A program made the translations under genes and the position numbers. DNA of 41,467 nucleotides from a virus, in IMG/VR virus record IMGVR_UViG_3300034121_000407, positions 1-41,467 of that record, one strand, 5' to 3'. Of the stretch, positions 28,456-37,369 are shown piece by piece (position 1 is the first letter of the stretch; each line of letters opens with the position of its first letter). Under the pieces are notes generated by a model. That model did no database searches. It was not told the origin of the DNA and worked only from the letters and a program-made list of their open reading frames with translations.

Positions 28456-28805
28456 GGCCAGAGGGTTCTAAGGTCACTGAGTTCAAAAAGAACAAAGGTG
28501 GTCGACCCAAGTCTATTGTCAACAAAGTCACTGAGTATGGCGCTCACTTTAATAAGCTCAATGAAGAACGCCTATCAAAAGGCCTGCCTGCATTGAAAAC
28601 AGCTATGGATGTACTTATTGAGGCTATGCAGTCTGATGAGTTGGACATCAAAGAAAAGTCTAGAATCGCTGAAAAGCTGGCTACCTTTGAGAGTTCAAGG
28701 GCACCTATTATCTCTATTGAACACGTTCAGAACATCACTAGAGATGAAGAAATTGATGCTGATCAGGCGTTAAATGATTTCATGGAATCCCTCAGAAAGG
28801 TGTAA
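28443..28805 (+). CDS. Small packaging-region protein (possible small-terminase-like)
   Basis: This protein has 120 residues. It begins basic with KKNKGGRPKSIVNK, then helical (LKTAMDVLIEAMQSDELDIKEKSRIAEKLATFESSRAP). The GRPK start followed by a helix of DxxxRIxAAxxL type resembles proteins placed before large terminases and sometimes called small terminase-like. It overlaps the previous gene by 13 bases. No recognised helix-turn-helix is visible, so the terminase role is a suggestion only. Confidence 0.52.
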   Translation: MFEMRPEGSKVTEFKKNKGGRPKSIVNKVTEYGAHFNKLNEERLSKGLPALKTAMDVLIEAMQSDELDIKEKSRIAEKLATFESSRAPIISIEHVQNITRDEEIDADQALNDFMESLRKV

Positions 28806-28806
28806 T

Positions 28807-28950
28807 ATGCTGACCAAGTCTAAGACGGAGAAAGCGTTCTCCAAGAATGTGAAGACGGAAGTGAAGGCGGGTAAGCCACAAGACCAAGCGGTTGCGATTG
28901 CTTACCAAATTAAAAGTGATGCTCAAGCCAAACGAAAGGGTTCAAAATGA
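28807..28950 (+). CDS. Conserved mini-protein (GKPQxQAVAIAY family), 47 residues
   Basis: It reads MLTKSKTEKAFSKNVKTEVKAG followed by GKPQDQAVAIAYQIK. The GKPQ-x-QAVAIA core is widespread in short phage and bacterial proteins. It is basic at both ends. It is ATGA-coupled to the next gene. Confidence 0.72.
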   Translation: MLTKSKTEKAFSKNVKTEVKAGKPQDQAVAIAYQIKSDAQAKRKGSK

Positions 28951-29219
28951 GCGGTTATACATCTGGTAATAAGGCTCCTACGCTGATGGCGCAGGCTCCA
29001 AATCGCAAAGGCAACATTGATAAGCATCCCCCCAAAAAAGGTGGTGGTGTGACTTCTGTTACTGGCTCTATGGGTGGTCTGTCTTGCGCCCCTGGCTGTC
29101 AAGGCGCTCCTTCTGCTGGCGGCAATGTTGTCTCCCGCAACCAGAAAGTCCAAGTGTCTCGTCCTGCTTCCAACTATGGTTGCAACGATGACTATCGCTC
29201 TTCTTCTTATCTGAAGTGA
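28947..29219 (+). CDS. Gly/Ser/Cys-rich small protein, 90 residues
   Basis: It begins MSGYTSGNKAPTLMAQAPNR and continues with Gly/Ser-rich low-complexity sequence with cysteines (GGLSCAPGCQGAPSAGG) and an end NYGCNDDYRSSSYLK. It is disordered-looking. It shares operon spacing with its neighbours. No family is recognised. Confidence 0.58.
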   Translation: MSGYTSGNKAPTLMAQAPNRKGNIDKHPPKKGGGVTSVTGSMGGLSCAPGCQGAPSAGGNVVSRNQKVQVSRPASNYGCNDDYRSSSYLK

Positions 29220-29226
29220 GGTCATC

Positions 29227-29445
29227 ATGTACGGAAAAGTAATCAGCGGTGGTGCCGCTATGCGTAAAGGCCTGACTAAAGGCATCAACGACAAACTGGC
29301 AGGCCATGCCGCAGAGAATGAGCGCCGTCAAACGGTGGCTACTGCTGTTGAGAATGCCTACAAAGTCTTGACTGTTTCTAGCCAACACACCAACAACGTC
29401 CGTGGTGGCAAGTTCACTAAACCCTCTGTCCCCTCAAAGGTTTGA
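29227..29445 (+). CDS. Small virion-region protein, 72 residues
   Basis: It begins MYGKVISGGAAMRKGLTKGI and is helical (LAGHAAENERRQTVATAVENAYKVL), with a basic end KFTKPSVPSKV. No motif is recognised; it is in the packaging operon. Confidence 0.58.
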   Translation: MYGKVISGGAAMRKGLTKGINDKLAGHAAENERRQTVATAVENAYKVLTVSSQHTNNVRGGKFTKPSVPSKV

Positions 29446-29446
29446 T

Positions 29447-29587
29447 ATGAAGATTACCGAATTTGAACGTGGTGAAAACAACGAAATCATTGCAGTGTTG
29501 GAAGACGGATCTAAAACGATTTTGTCTTTCGATTATGTGGCTCAACACAAACCCCAGGTTGGTGATGAGATCGTAGTAGAAGAGTAA
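29447..29587 (+). CDS. Small beta-rich protein, 46 residues
   Basis: It reads MKITEFERGENNEIIAVLED... and ends QVGDEIVVEE. The ATG at 29447, one base after the previous stop, is preferred over an upstream in-frame start that would overlap the preceding gene. It is probably a small beta-barrel; the function is unknown. Confidence 0.6.
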   Translation: MKITEFERGENNEIIAVLEDGSKTILSFDYVAQHKPQVGDEIVVEE

Positions 29588-29599
29588 ACAAGGAATAGC

Positions 29600-30241
29600 A
29601 TGGCAACGTATGACATTGAGGCCTTAAAGGCCGACCTTCCCACGGCTAAAGAACTGGCCCAATTTGTTTACGATAAGACCCAGATCGCTCTGGACCTTGT
29701 TGGCAAACCAAAAGAAGACCAGTACCACGCCGCCAAAAATGCACTAGAGGGCAAGAAAGTCCCCAGTGAATTCCTGACGGACGAAAATCCGTATGTAGAT
29801 CGGCGTGAACTTATTCCCGAAGATGAGTTGCGTATCATGCCTGCAAGGAGTGAAGATCTACCTTCCGAGGATTCACAGGTGCATTACTTTGGGGCCACCA
29901 ACATGCCTCACCCTGATGACCCTCAGTCGGATAAAAAAGTGGCAATCGATTTCAAGAAATATGAAAACGGTGTAATCACTTTCCAGATTGTGGCTCCAGT
30001 AGAGAAAGTAGCTGTTGGGTCCCGGCTTAACAAGTATGGTCAAGTACAGCCTGAGAAATATACGTGGTTAGACCCCCGTACTCCAGAGACTGTTTTACGC
30101 CGTGCTGATGGCACTTTGACCAAAGAAGGCCGTGGTCTGTACACATACTGTGTCGGTGAAAAGGGTAGTGGCATTTGGCCTTTGATTGACAAAGAAGTTG
30201 TGGCTATTGCCCAAAAGAACATTGCCAATCCGTGGGCTTAA
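29600..30241 (+). CDS. Conserved packaging-region protein, 213 residues
   Basis: The N-terminal 90 residues are helical and acidic (YDIEALKADLPTAKELAQFVY; KVPSEFLTDENPYVDRREL). The middle has beta strands (GVITFQIVAPVEKVAVG) and the end reads SGIWPLIDKEVVAIAQKNIA. No enzyme is recognised. Its place directly before the terminase suggests a role in head assembly. Confidence 0.6.
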   Translation: MATYDIEALKADLPTAKELAQFVYDKTQIALDLVGKPKEDQYHAAKNALEGKKVPSEFLTDENPYVDRRELIPEDELRIMPARSEDLPSEDSQVHYFGATNMPHPDDPQSDKKVAIDFKKYENGVITFQIVAPVEKVAVGSRLNKYGQVQPEKYTWLDPRTPETVLRRADGTLTKEGRGLYTYCVGEKGSGIWPLIDKEVVAIAQKNIANPWA

Positions 30242-30430
30242 ATGAGCGACTACACCGAGGTATTTCGCCAAAGGTTGTCTGGGCAGGCTGAAGTATGTGC
30301 AAGAAAAACCCTTGAATGGTTGCAAAAAGACCTTCAGGGGGCAAACAAACTTCAGCCTATTGAAATCTATTATTTGGCATCAGCCGCAGAGATCTTGTTA
30401 AGCCTGCGAGACTTGTATGGCAAAGAGTGA
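30242..30430 (+). CDS. Small protein before terminase, 62 residues
   Basis: It begins MSDYTEVFRQRLSGQAEVCA and is helical (EWLQKDLQGANKLQPIEIYYLASAAEILLSLRDLYGKE). It follows the previous stop directly and overlaps the terminase by 14 bases. It could be a small terminase-associated protein, but this is unproven. Confidence 0.6.
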   Translation: MSDYTEVFRQRLSGQAEVCARKTLEWLQKDLQGANKLQPIEIYYLASAAEILLSLRDLYGKE

Positions 30431-32009
30431 ATCCAGTGAATACATACTACCGATTTACAAAGATCGGGCGTTAAAACACATGGTTCAGCTTGCTGGCGGT
30501 AAAAAAGCCATCAAGTATCTCAGCCCTGAACAACTCAAAGCTATGAAGATAGCTAGGGACAAAGTTGCACAAGACATGCAATTTAACCAGCTAAAGTGGT
30601 TCCGTCCCTTTCCGTATCAAAAGAAGTTTTTTAAGACTGGCAAAGAATTCAGCCGCCGGGGCATGATTGCCGCCAACCGTGCTGGCAAGACCATTGCGTC
30701 TACCTTTGAGACAGCCTATCATTTGACAGGCATCTATCCTCCCGACTGGGACGGAAAGGTGTGGGATAAACCCATTGTGGCTATGTGCGCCGGGGAATCT
30801 TGGGAGCAAGTAGCTAAGACGTTGCAGTCTAAATTGCTAGGCTGTGATGATATTAAGCAAGGGTACAAACTGGGTTCTGGGACTATTCCAAAGGACAAGA
30901 TTGATGAAAAATCAATTCGATCAGACGGAGCCAACGTCCTTGCCATTGAAGTCTGGCACATCTCAGGTGGAAAATCCAAACTTTACTTTTCCAACTACAC
31001 ACAGCAAGTCCGACACCTCCAAGGATTCGAATTGGACCTTGTTGTGCTTGACGAACAGCCTCCAGACGAAACTTTCTCAGAACTTGTTGTGCGTACAGCG
31101 TCTAGAGAAGGACAGGTTATCTGTTCATTCACACCCCTTAAAGGACTCTCAGGGCTAGTCCGTAAGTTCTGGGACAACATTGATGGCTACTGCCATGTCC
31201 GTGTGACCTGGGATGATGTGCCTTATAAGAATGAATGGGGTGAGGAATTCTTCTCCCAGAAAGAGCGGGAACAACTAGCCCGAGACTTTATGCCGTGGGA
31301 GCGAGACTGCCGCATGAAGGGCATTCCATTGGTAGGCAAAGGCGTAGTCTTTCCGCTTCTTAATTGGCCCACTTATAAATCAATAGACCTTGATCTTAAA
31401 CAAAATGAAAAGCTTGAAAGATTAATCAGTTTTGACTTGGGAATTAAAAACGATCCTACTGTAATTACCTTTTTCTTTAGAGATCCAGTGGCTGAGATTA
31501 TTTACTTGCACAGACAAGTAACGGTCCCTATGGGTGAGACTCCAGACGAATATGTGCATTACTTGATGGACAATGATTCTAGGGGGGTGCCTATTGCCCT
31601 GCCGCATGATGCCGCCACTGCTGGACGATATACGCTGACGGAGCAGTCTATTCGGGAAGTCTTTGAAGATACCTATGGACTAAACTGTATCCCAGGTGCT
31701 ATTCTTAACCCGCCAAACGATCAAGGCAAGGTCACTAACCACAAAGCATACGGAATCAATATAATGCGGATGGGTATGGAGCGTAGTTCTTTTATGATCA
31801 ATGAATCTTGCAAAGCATTCCTTGATGAAGCTAGAAACTACGCCATTGATGACGCTGGGCGGTTTTCTGATCCTGATGATCACATTGACTCAGCCAGGAT
31901 TGGCGTTTTGGCGCTGATCCAAGGGCACGGGGAATCTTTGGTCAGCAGGACAAACAATTTTGTGCAAAAACGCTTTAAGCCCATAGAGGGCAAGATGCAG
32001 AGGATTTAA
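30417..32009 (+). CDS. Terminase large subunit
   Basis: This protein has 530 residues. The ATPase part has Walker A GMIAANRAGKT at 82-92, Walker B LDLVVLDEQPP at 206-216 (catalytic Asp212/Glu213) and the coupling motif SFTP at 237-240. The nuclease part has SFDLGIKND (Asp340, Asp346), PHDA (Asp398) and DDHIDSAR (Asp488, Asp491), the usual acidic triad region. It pumps DNA into the prohead at the portal encoded directly downstream. The length and spacing are typical of P22-like/terminase_6 enzymes. Confidence 0.93.
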   Translation: MAKSESSEYILPIYKDRALKHMVQLAGGKKAIKYLSPEQLKAMKIARDKVAQDMQFNQLKWFRPFPYQKKFFKTGKEFSRRGMIAANRAGKTIASTFETAYHLTGIYPPDWDGKVWDKPIVAMCAGESWEQVAKTLQSKLLGCDDIKQGYKLGSGTIPKDKIDEKSIRSDGANVLAIEVWHISGGKSKLYFSNYTQQVRHLQGFELDLVVLDEQPPDETFSELVVRTASREGQVICSFTPLKGLSGLVRKFWDNIDGYCHVRVTWDDVPYKNEWGEEFFSQKEREQLARDFMPWERDCRMKGIPLVGKGVVFPLLNWPTYKSIDLDLKQNEKLERLISFDLGIKNDPTVITFFFRDPVAEIIYLHRQVTVPMGETPDEYVHYLMDNDSRGVPIALPHDAATAGRYTLTEQSIREVFEDTYGLNCIPGAILNPPNDQGKVTNHKAYGINIMRMGMERSSFMINESCKAFLDEARNYAIDDAGRFSDPDDHIDSARIGVLALIQGHGESLVSRTNNFVQKRFKPIEGKMQRI

Positions 32010-32010
32010 T

Positions 32011-34164
32011 ATGCTGGACAAACAAAACATCGTTGTGGAAAGCTTGGAAAGTCCTCCCGGCAATAAAGGAATTGAGTACAAAGTAGCCCACGAAGCTTAC
32101 TTGAAGATGGTGGATTATTTAAGACTGACTCAAGCTAAAAACACCCTCAATCGGATGACGGATTATCACTATCTGAACATTCCAGTATCCAACTCTACAG
32201 AGCCTATTCGGGGCATTGACTATATTGCTCCTGTCGTTACTCCCGGCATTGATTATTCAACCGCTGTTATTACCAAAGGCTTGATGCCTGACGGTGAAGT
32301 TAACTTTGAATTTCAGAAGTTTAACGAAGCTGATGTTGGCTCAATGCAAGCCGCTGACATGGTGAAATATTTCATCAACAGCAAAAACGATGCATATCAA
32401 ATCATCCGTGACTGGACGCAAGACGCATTGCTCCACAAAAACGGCATTGTGATGATCTCCCCTGTGCGGGAGCCCATTACCCAGTACAAAGAAGTTGAAG
32501 GCACTAAAGATCAATTGCGATCTTTTGAGATTATGGCGGCTGACAAAGGACTAACTACCAAGCGCCAGCAAATGCGCCGCATCGATGTCAACCTTGAAGG
32601 CGTGATGCAAGAAACCATGATGCCTGATGAAACAGGTGCATCGGTGGACATGGAAGACAGCATTAAAGCAAACACTGTATATCGTGCTAAATACAAGATG
32701 ACTGGTTACTCAACCAACATCCGTATTAAGCACGTTGCACAACACTACTTTGTCTGTAACCCCACTATTCCTGGCATTCAAAACCAAGACTTCTGTGGTT
32801 TCTACCAGCCCATGACTATTCATGAGGCAAAACAACAGTACCCGTATATTGAACTTGAGTCATTTGCTGAACACGCCGCCTACGGCCCTGCTGGTGCTTA
32901 CCAAGCTGGTGCCTTAGAAAACGATCTTGCACTTCACGCACGGGACTCAACCCCTGTTCCTGGTCAAGGCGTAATTGCTTCTGCTGGCGCTGATCGGTTT
33001 AGCCGTGTGGTTATGCTGACCACCTGCTGGATGCGCCGGGATGTAGACGGGGACGGGGAAGAAGAAACAGTAGAGATCTGTTTTTCAGGCTCCTACATCC
33101 TGTACATCAAAGAAGTCGATTTCATCCCATTGGCAAGCATGTGCCCCAAGCCTATTGTGGGCAACTTCTTTGGGTATTCACAGGGTGAGCGTTTGGTTCC
33201 TTTGCAGGAATACAAGACCGCCATCAACCGTGCTGAGATTGCTTTTGCTTTGCAGGCATCCACCCCACGTATTGGTGTAAATCCAGAGTTTATTGACGCT
33301 GAAGAAATACAACGTGGTGTATCTGCCATGTTTATTTTGGACCGAAAATTTGATCCAGGTAAGCACGTATTTGAGTTTGCCCCAATGCAAGGTAACCTTG
33401 CGTATATACAAGACGCTATGGATCGGTTTGATGCCGACAAAATGGCAATGCTTGGCATGACCAACCCCAACGACACCCTCAATCCAGAGGTGATGAAGGA
33501 CGGCAACAGCGGGTACAAGTTGCAATTGGCAATGGGCCCCAATCAATTGATTCAAGATGAAATGATCAAGAACTGCGCCATTGGCTTAAAAGACGCAATC
33601 TATATCGTCTGGAAGACCATGATTCAGTACTCTGATGACTACAACATCCAGCAACTGGCAAACGCTTGCATGGAAGGCCAAGATTTCCTTGATGCCAAAT
33701 CTATGGAAAACTACGACTTTATTGATCGCCGCATGATCAACATTGACATGGCTTTGGGGTTCTTGTCCGAAGAAAACCGACTGACCCGTCAACAGTTGAT
33801 CATCCAAGCTCAGACCGCTTTTGCCCAGGCGCTCACTCAAATGTCGCCAGAAGTGCCTGAGTTGTTTGCAAAATTACGCCGTCCTTACGAAGACACGCTC
33901 TATGCTTTGGGTGTTAAACACTGCGATGCGTACTTGCCTACTTTTGACGAAGCGGCAAAGATTGTGCAGGCCAAAGCGGCTCAAGGCCTTAGCCCTGAAC
34001 AGCAAGAAACTCAATCTAAAGTTGATCTTAATAAGTCTAAAGTAGAAGAAACAACGGCAAAAACAGCGTTGTTGTACAAACAAGCTGAAGACATTGACAT
34101 GGATAACATGTACGAAGGAATTGCGGCAAAACGTGGAAAATTAAGCGCCGTACAAATTGATTAA
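32011..34164 (+). CDS. Portal protein (P22-like size)
   Basis: This protein has 717 residues and starts one base after the terminase stop. Portals of short-tailed phages in the P22 and N4 groups have similar length. It has an acidic, helical and beta core, a run such as KSMENYDFIDRRMINID in the clip/wing region, and a long helical C-terminus (QETQSKVDLNKSKVEETTAKTALLYKQ) that fits the portal barrel. Position between terminase and scaffold is decisive. It would form the dodecameric ring through which DNA enters and leaves. Confidence 0.85.
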   Translation: MLDKQNIVVESLESPPGNKGIEYKVAHEAYLKMVDYLRLTQAKNTLNRMTDYHYLNIPVSNSTEPIRGIDYIAPVVTPGIDYSTAVITKGLMPDGEVNFEFQKFNEADVGSMQAADMVKYFINSKNDAYQIIRDWTQDALLHKNGIVMISPVREPITQYKEVEGTKDQLRSFEIMAADKGLTTKRQQMRRIDVNLEGVMQETMMPDETGASVDMEDSIKANTVYRAKYKMTGYSTNIRIKHVAQHYFVCNPTIPGIQNQDFCGFYQPMTIHEAKQQYPYIELESFAEHAAYGPAGAYQAGALENDLALHARDSTPVPGQGVIASAGADRFSRVVMLTTCWMRRDVDGDGEEETVEICFSGSYILYIKEVDFIPLASMCPKPIVGNFFGYSQGERLVPLQEYKTAINRAEIAFALQASTPRIGVNPEFIDAEEIQRGVSAMFILDRKFDPGKHVFEFAPMQGNLAYIQDAMDRFDADKMAMLGMTNPNDTLNPEVMKDGNSGYKLQLAMGPNQLIQDEMIKNCAIGLKDAIYIVWKTMIQYSDDYNIQQLANACMEGQDFLDAKSMENYDFIDRRMINIDMALGFLSEENRLTRQQLIIQAQTAFAQALTQMSPEVPELFAKLRRPYEDTLYALGVKHCDAYLPTFDEAAKIVQAKAAQGLSPEQQETQSKVDLNKSKVEETTAKTALLYKQAEDIDMDNMYEGIAAKRGKLSAVQID

Positions 34165-34173
34165 AGGATAGCA

Positions 34174-34509
34174 ATGAATAGCATAGTAACTAAGATCAGA
34201 GAACACTTCAACCGAAGAACCAAAGGAATAGATGCACAAAAAGGGGGAAATCCTGAACAACGAACTCTAGTAATTCAAAACGGAGAAGCGGCTAGTAAGC
34301 TTTTGCGTAGCGAAGATTTTGCATTGATGTTTAACCTGTACAGGTTTGACATGTTAAGCCGTCTTGAAGATAGTAAAGACGATTCAGAAAGAATTGAGAA
34401 CGCATATTATGTTGCTGGAGTACGGGATTTCATTACCTTTGTTGAAAAGAGTGAATTTCTCGCTAAAGTGGCAAATAAAAATGTTGAAACTTTAACGAAA
34501 AAGGAATAG
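34174..34509 (+). CDS. Small protein between portal and scaffold, 111 residues
   Basis: It begins MNSIVTKIREHFNRRTKGID and is helical, with EDFALMFNLYRFDMLSRLEDSKDDSERIENAYYVAGVRDF. A basic start and charged helices are typical of small head-assembly proteins. No family is recognised. Confidence 0.62.
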   Translation: MNSIVTKIREHFNRRTKGIDAQKGGNPEQRTLVIQNGEAASKLLRSEDFALMFNLYRFDMLSRLEDSKDDSERIENAYYVAGVRDFITFVEKSEFLAKVANKNVETLTKKE

Positions 34510-34512
34510 CAT

Positions 34513-35622
34513 ATGTCAGACGTTATCGAACCATCGACCGTCACAGAGCAAACTGGTAGCGCAAACCCAGTTGACGCTATTGCTGGAATGATTGCCGCCA
34601 ACAGGCGAAACAATCCCCAGCCAAATGGCAGTCAACCGCCACCAGCGGGACAAGAAGGGAAACCTTTCCCCGAGGCGGCTCCTGATCTGGAGGCCGAACC
34701 TGAAAATGTTGAAGGCGAAACTGAAGAAACTGTAGGCGAAGAGAATACTGAAGATCCCTCCCAAGGAGATAGTGACCCAGTTAACTTCTTTGAGTTTGCA
34801 GATGAGAACCCAAATTTAAAACTGCGAATCCCTAATAAAAACGCCGAAGGTGGGTTTATTGAGATCACAGCTAAGAAAGCGGCAACTCTTCTTGGTCAAA
34901 CCAGCGACATTGATGAAAATGCTCGTAAGCTTAAAACCGAACGTGCTGATTTTGAAGAGTATGAGGCAAAACGCCGAAGTGAACTTGATGGTTTACAAAT
35001 TGGTTTAGAGTTAACAGTAGTCCCACAGTTACAAACTGCGGCAGACGAATTGGTAACCCTTCAACAATATAACCAGCAATGGCAACAAATTTATCAAAAC
35101 GCTACCGATGACATCAGACGTAGCGAAGCAGAAGCGGCAATACGCCAAAACTCTGCACTGATAGAAGAGAAGTCATCGTTCATTAAAGCTAACCGCCCCA
35201 GAGTTGAACAGTTTTTTGAACATCGATCTGCTTTTGTAAAAGAGCAGTTAGAGCGGTCAAGACAAAGTTTTGCCGACAAAGAACTAGCCAACAAGGCAAC
35301 TTTTAGCGATTTGCGTGATAAGTTGTCTAAAGAGTGGAAAGGTGCAAGCGGGTCATTTGTCCCTGGTGTCCAAAACATTGATTTGGTATCCAGTGATGAA
35401 TATCTTTTAGGTCTGATTCGGGATGGAATGAAGTTCCGAGAAGGACCCAAGGTGAAAAATGCAGGTGGATCTTTGGCGGCGGCTAGTAAGCCAACTGCTA
35501 GGGCTAAAACCTCACCCAGCACCCAAAACGAAGAACTTCAAAGGAAAGCGGCGGCAGGTGATAAGAGTGCGAGTCGGGACCTTTTAGCAACAATGTTGGC
35601 GGCAAACAAACGCCGCCGATAA
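34513..35622 (+). CDS. Scaffold protein
   Basis: This protein has 369 residues. It has an acidic disordered N-terminus (about 40-90, many Glu and Pro), a long charged helical middle (about 130-275, e.g. ENARKLKTERADFEEYEAKR) and a basic C-terminus ending ATMLAANKRRR. That order, directly before the major capsid gene, is characteristic of tailed-phage scaffolds, whose basic C-terminal helix binds the coat protein. It should leave the head before or during packaging. Confidence 0.82.
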   Translation: MSDVIEPSTVTEQTGSANPVDAIAGMIAANRRNNPQPNGSQPPPAGQEGKPFPEAAPDLEAEPENVEGETEETVGEENTEDPSQGDSDPVNFFEFADENPNLKLRIPNKNAEGGFIEITAKKAATLLGQTSDIDENARKLKTERADFEEYEAKRRSELDGLQIGLELTVVPQLQTAADELVTLQQYNQQWQQIYQNATDDIRRSEAEAAIRQNSALIEEKSSFIKANRPRVEQFFEHRSAFVKEQLERSRQSFADKELANKATFSDLRDKLSKEWKGASGSFVPGVQNIDLVSSDEYLLGLIRDGMKFREGPKVKNAGGSLAAASKPTARAKTSPSTQNEELQRKAAAGDKSASRDLLATMLAANKRRR

Positions 35623-35638
35623 CTCAGGAGTTTTTTAA

Positions 35639-36799
35639 ATGGCTACTATTACCTCTGCGGCACTTGGTAACGGCAATGGCTCGTATACCACCGATATCGT
35701 TGTCAAAGACCTCGATATGACTGTCAGTAACTATGTTAAAGACCGCACCCCGGTCACTAACATGGCTATGTCCAAAAAACGCAAAGTCAATTCGACTCTG
35801 CACATTTGGCCTAATGACTATTTCCGTACCCCTGCTTTGAACGCAAAATTGGAAGGTGCCGCTGTTGATTCAACTGCCGCCGCTTCTAACACCCGTGCAA
35901 ACTTGGGTAACTACACTCAGATTTTCACCACTGTGATCGGCGCTACTGGCACCGCTCGTGCTGTTGAACAAGCTGGTGGCGACCCCCAGGCATATCAAGA
36001 AGTCAAGCAATTGACTGAGATCATGTTTGACGTTGAGTTGCAATTGGTTCGTGCTGACGGCGCATCCATCAAGTATGCTGGTCAAGCCGCTACCCAAGGT
36101 AGTGGTGCCCCCAATACTGGTCGCCGTATGGGCTCGTTGTACGCTTTTGCAGGCACCCGCTCTGGTAACCCCACCAGCGGCACGGCAGTGTTGAATATCG
36201 CTACCTCTGATAGCAACGACACGACCTCTACCACTTCTACCAACACGCCTTTCAACGGTTCGTTGGCAAATGCTGGTTTGGGTTACTTCTCGTTTGCCAG
36301 CGGTCAGACCTTGCAACAGTTCAGCCCGTTCCTGTACAAGCAGTTGGTTACCACTGCCGAGCAACGCTTCAATGCCAAGATTACCAACATGGTAGTCCCC
36401 ACATCGATGCGTACTCACATCAGTGATACCCTGCCTACCAGCCGTTCTATCAACCGTTTTAACCCCGCTGACAAAGGTGACACGATTGGTACGTATGAAG
36501 GTGACTTCAACTACACGTACCAGATTGATGACTGCTGGATCATGGACCAAACTGGCGCTGACAACACCTCCGTGTTGTTTATGAACCCTGATGTTATTCA
36601 GTGGGGTTCTTTGCGTGAGTTGGGTCCAAACAACGAAGTGTTCAGCAATGCTGACGCTTCCTTGGATCAGTACATCATGGAAGGCACCTTGATCGTGCGT
36701 AACCCTGCTGGTGTTGGCGTGTTGGCTGGCATCTCCCCCACGGGAGCCGCTGTGACTGCACCTCGTCCCACCGCTCAGTGCGCTCGTTATTTGACCTGA
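35639..36799 (+). CDS. Major capsid protein (DUF5309/SU10-like)
   Basis: This protein has 386 residues and a strong ribosome binding site (CAGGAG). The N-terminus has RTPVTNMAMSKKRKVNSTLHIWPNDYF and KLEGAAVDST, the pattern of the DUF5309 major capsid family of phage SU10 and relatives, a variant of the HK97 fold. The beta-rich C-terminus (DQYIMEGTLIVRNPAGVGVLAGI) fits the A-domain/last strand. It follows the scaffold and is probably the most abundant virion protein. Codon use is even, as in highly expressed genes. Confidence 0.87.
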   Translation: MATITSAALGNGNGSYTTDIVVKDLDMTVSNYVKDRTPVTNMAMSKKRKVNSTLHIWPNDYFRTPALNAKLEGAAVDSTAAASNTRANLGNYTQIFTTVIGATGTARAVEQAGGDPQAYQEVKQLTEIMFDVELQLVRADGASIKYAGQAATQGSGAPNTGRRMGSLYAFAGTRSGNPTSGTAVLNIATSDSNDTTSTTSTNTPFNGSLANAGLGYFSFASGQTLQQFSPFLYKQLVTTAEQRFNAKITNMVVPTSMRTHISDTLPTSRSINRFNPADKGDTIGTYEGDFNYTYQIDDCWIMDQTGADNTSVLFMNPDVIQWGSLRELGPNNEVFSNADASLDQYIMEGTLIVRNPAGVGVLAGISPTGAAVTAPRPTAQCARYLT

Positions 36800-36813
36800 T
36801 AGGTTCATTTCTG

Positions 36814-36847
36814 AAGGGGGTCCGCAAGGGCCTCCTTTGGAAAGGAG
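36814..36847 (+). terminator. Terminator-like and mutually exclusive hairpins after the capsid gene
   Basis: A 10-bp stem with two G-U pairs and a GCAA tetraloop (36814-36823 with 36828-36837) is followed by a single T. Its 3' arm can instead pair as CTCCTTT (36832-36838) with AAAGGAG (36841-36847), the ribosome binding site of the next gene. The first hairpin may thin transcription after the capsid gene; the second may hold back translation downstream. Confidence 0.5.
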
Positions 36848-36853
36848 CAAAGC

Positions 36854-37360
36854 ATGGAATTGAATTTAAACAATGAAGAAGCCAAGGTTAATGAAGATTA
36901 CTATTTAAAGGGTAATCTTGAGGCTGGCATAGAAGGCGTTTTACGCAAAAATGATCAATTGTTTAATGAAGTTAAGTCTGGCACTTGGTCGCAAACATTT
37001 AAAACTGCCAACCTCAACTACAAAGTCGGCGCTCAAGATGGGGCACGGTATGTTCAGTATGAGCAAACCAACATTGAAGCAGTAAAGCAGTTTTGCAAAG
37101 AGCGCCGGGAGTTTCATGCTGTCCACGGCACTGACAATCCATTCTTTGCTGGCACTGCACACATGATGCAACTGCCCAAGTGTTTTGCCCATGAAATTAG
37201 TTCCAAGTGGTTTAACAACCGTCCTTGGGAGTTGATCAAGCAGGAAAAAAAGGACAAGATTCTCTTTTACGCTATTGTCAACGAATACTATTCAGATTTC
37301 GTTTGCCACCCTAGCGGAAAAATCCCACTCCCCTATAATCCAGCAATACCTACAAAGTGA
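36854..37360 (+). CDS. Hypothetical head-region protein, 168 residues
   Basis: It begins MELNLNNEEAKVNEDYYLKG. It contains HAVHGTDNPFFAGTAHMMQLPKCFAHEISSKWF and is rich in aromatic residues and Lys. It has a strong ribosome binding site (AAAGGAG) that may be hidden in a hairpin. It lies between capsid and adaptor, so a decoration, completion or assembly role is possible. No family is recognised. Confidence 0.62.
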   Translation: MELNLNNEEAKVNEDYYLKGNLEAGIEGVLRKNDQLFNEVKSGTWSQTFKTANLNYKVGAQDGARYVQYEQTNIEAVKQFCKERREFHAVHGTDNPFFAGTAHMMQLPKCFAHEISSKWFNNRPWELIKQEKKDKILFYAIVNEYYSDFVCHPSGKIPLPYNPAIPTK

Positions 37361-37369
37361 GGATTCGGT

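Noticed and set aside
35870-36850. 326-codon frame antisense to the major capsid gene
   Set aside because: It is a shadow of the capsid codon bias; the + strand product is a clear capsid protein with a strong ribosome binding site.
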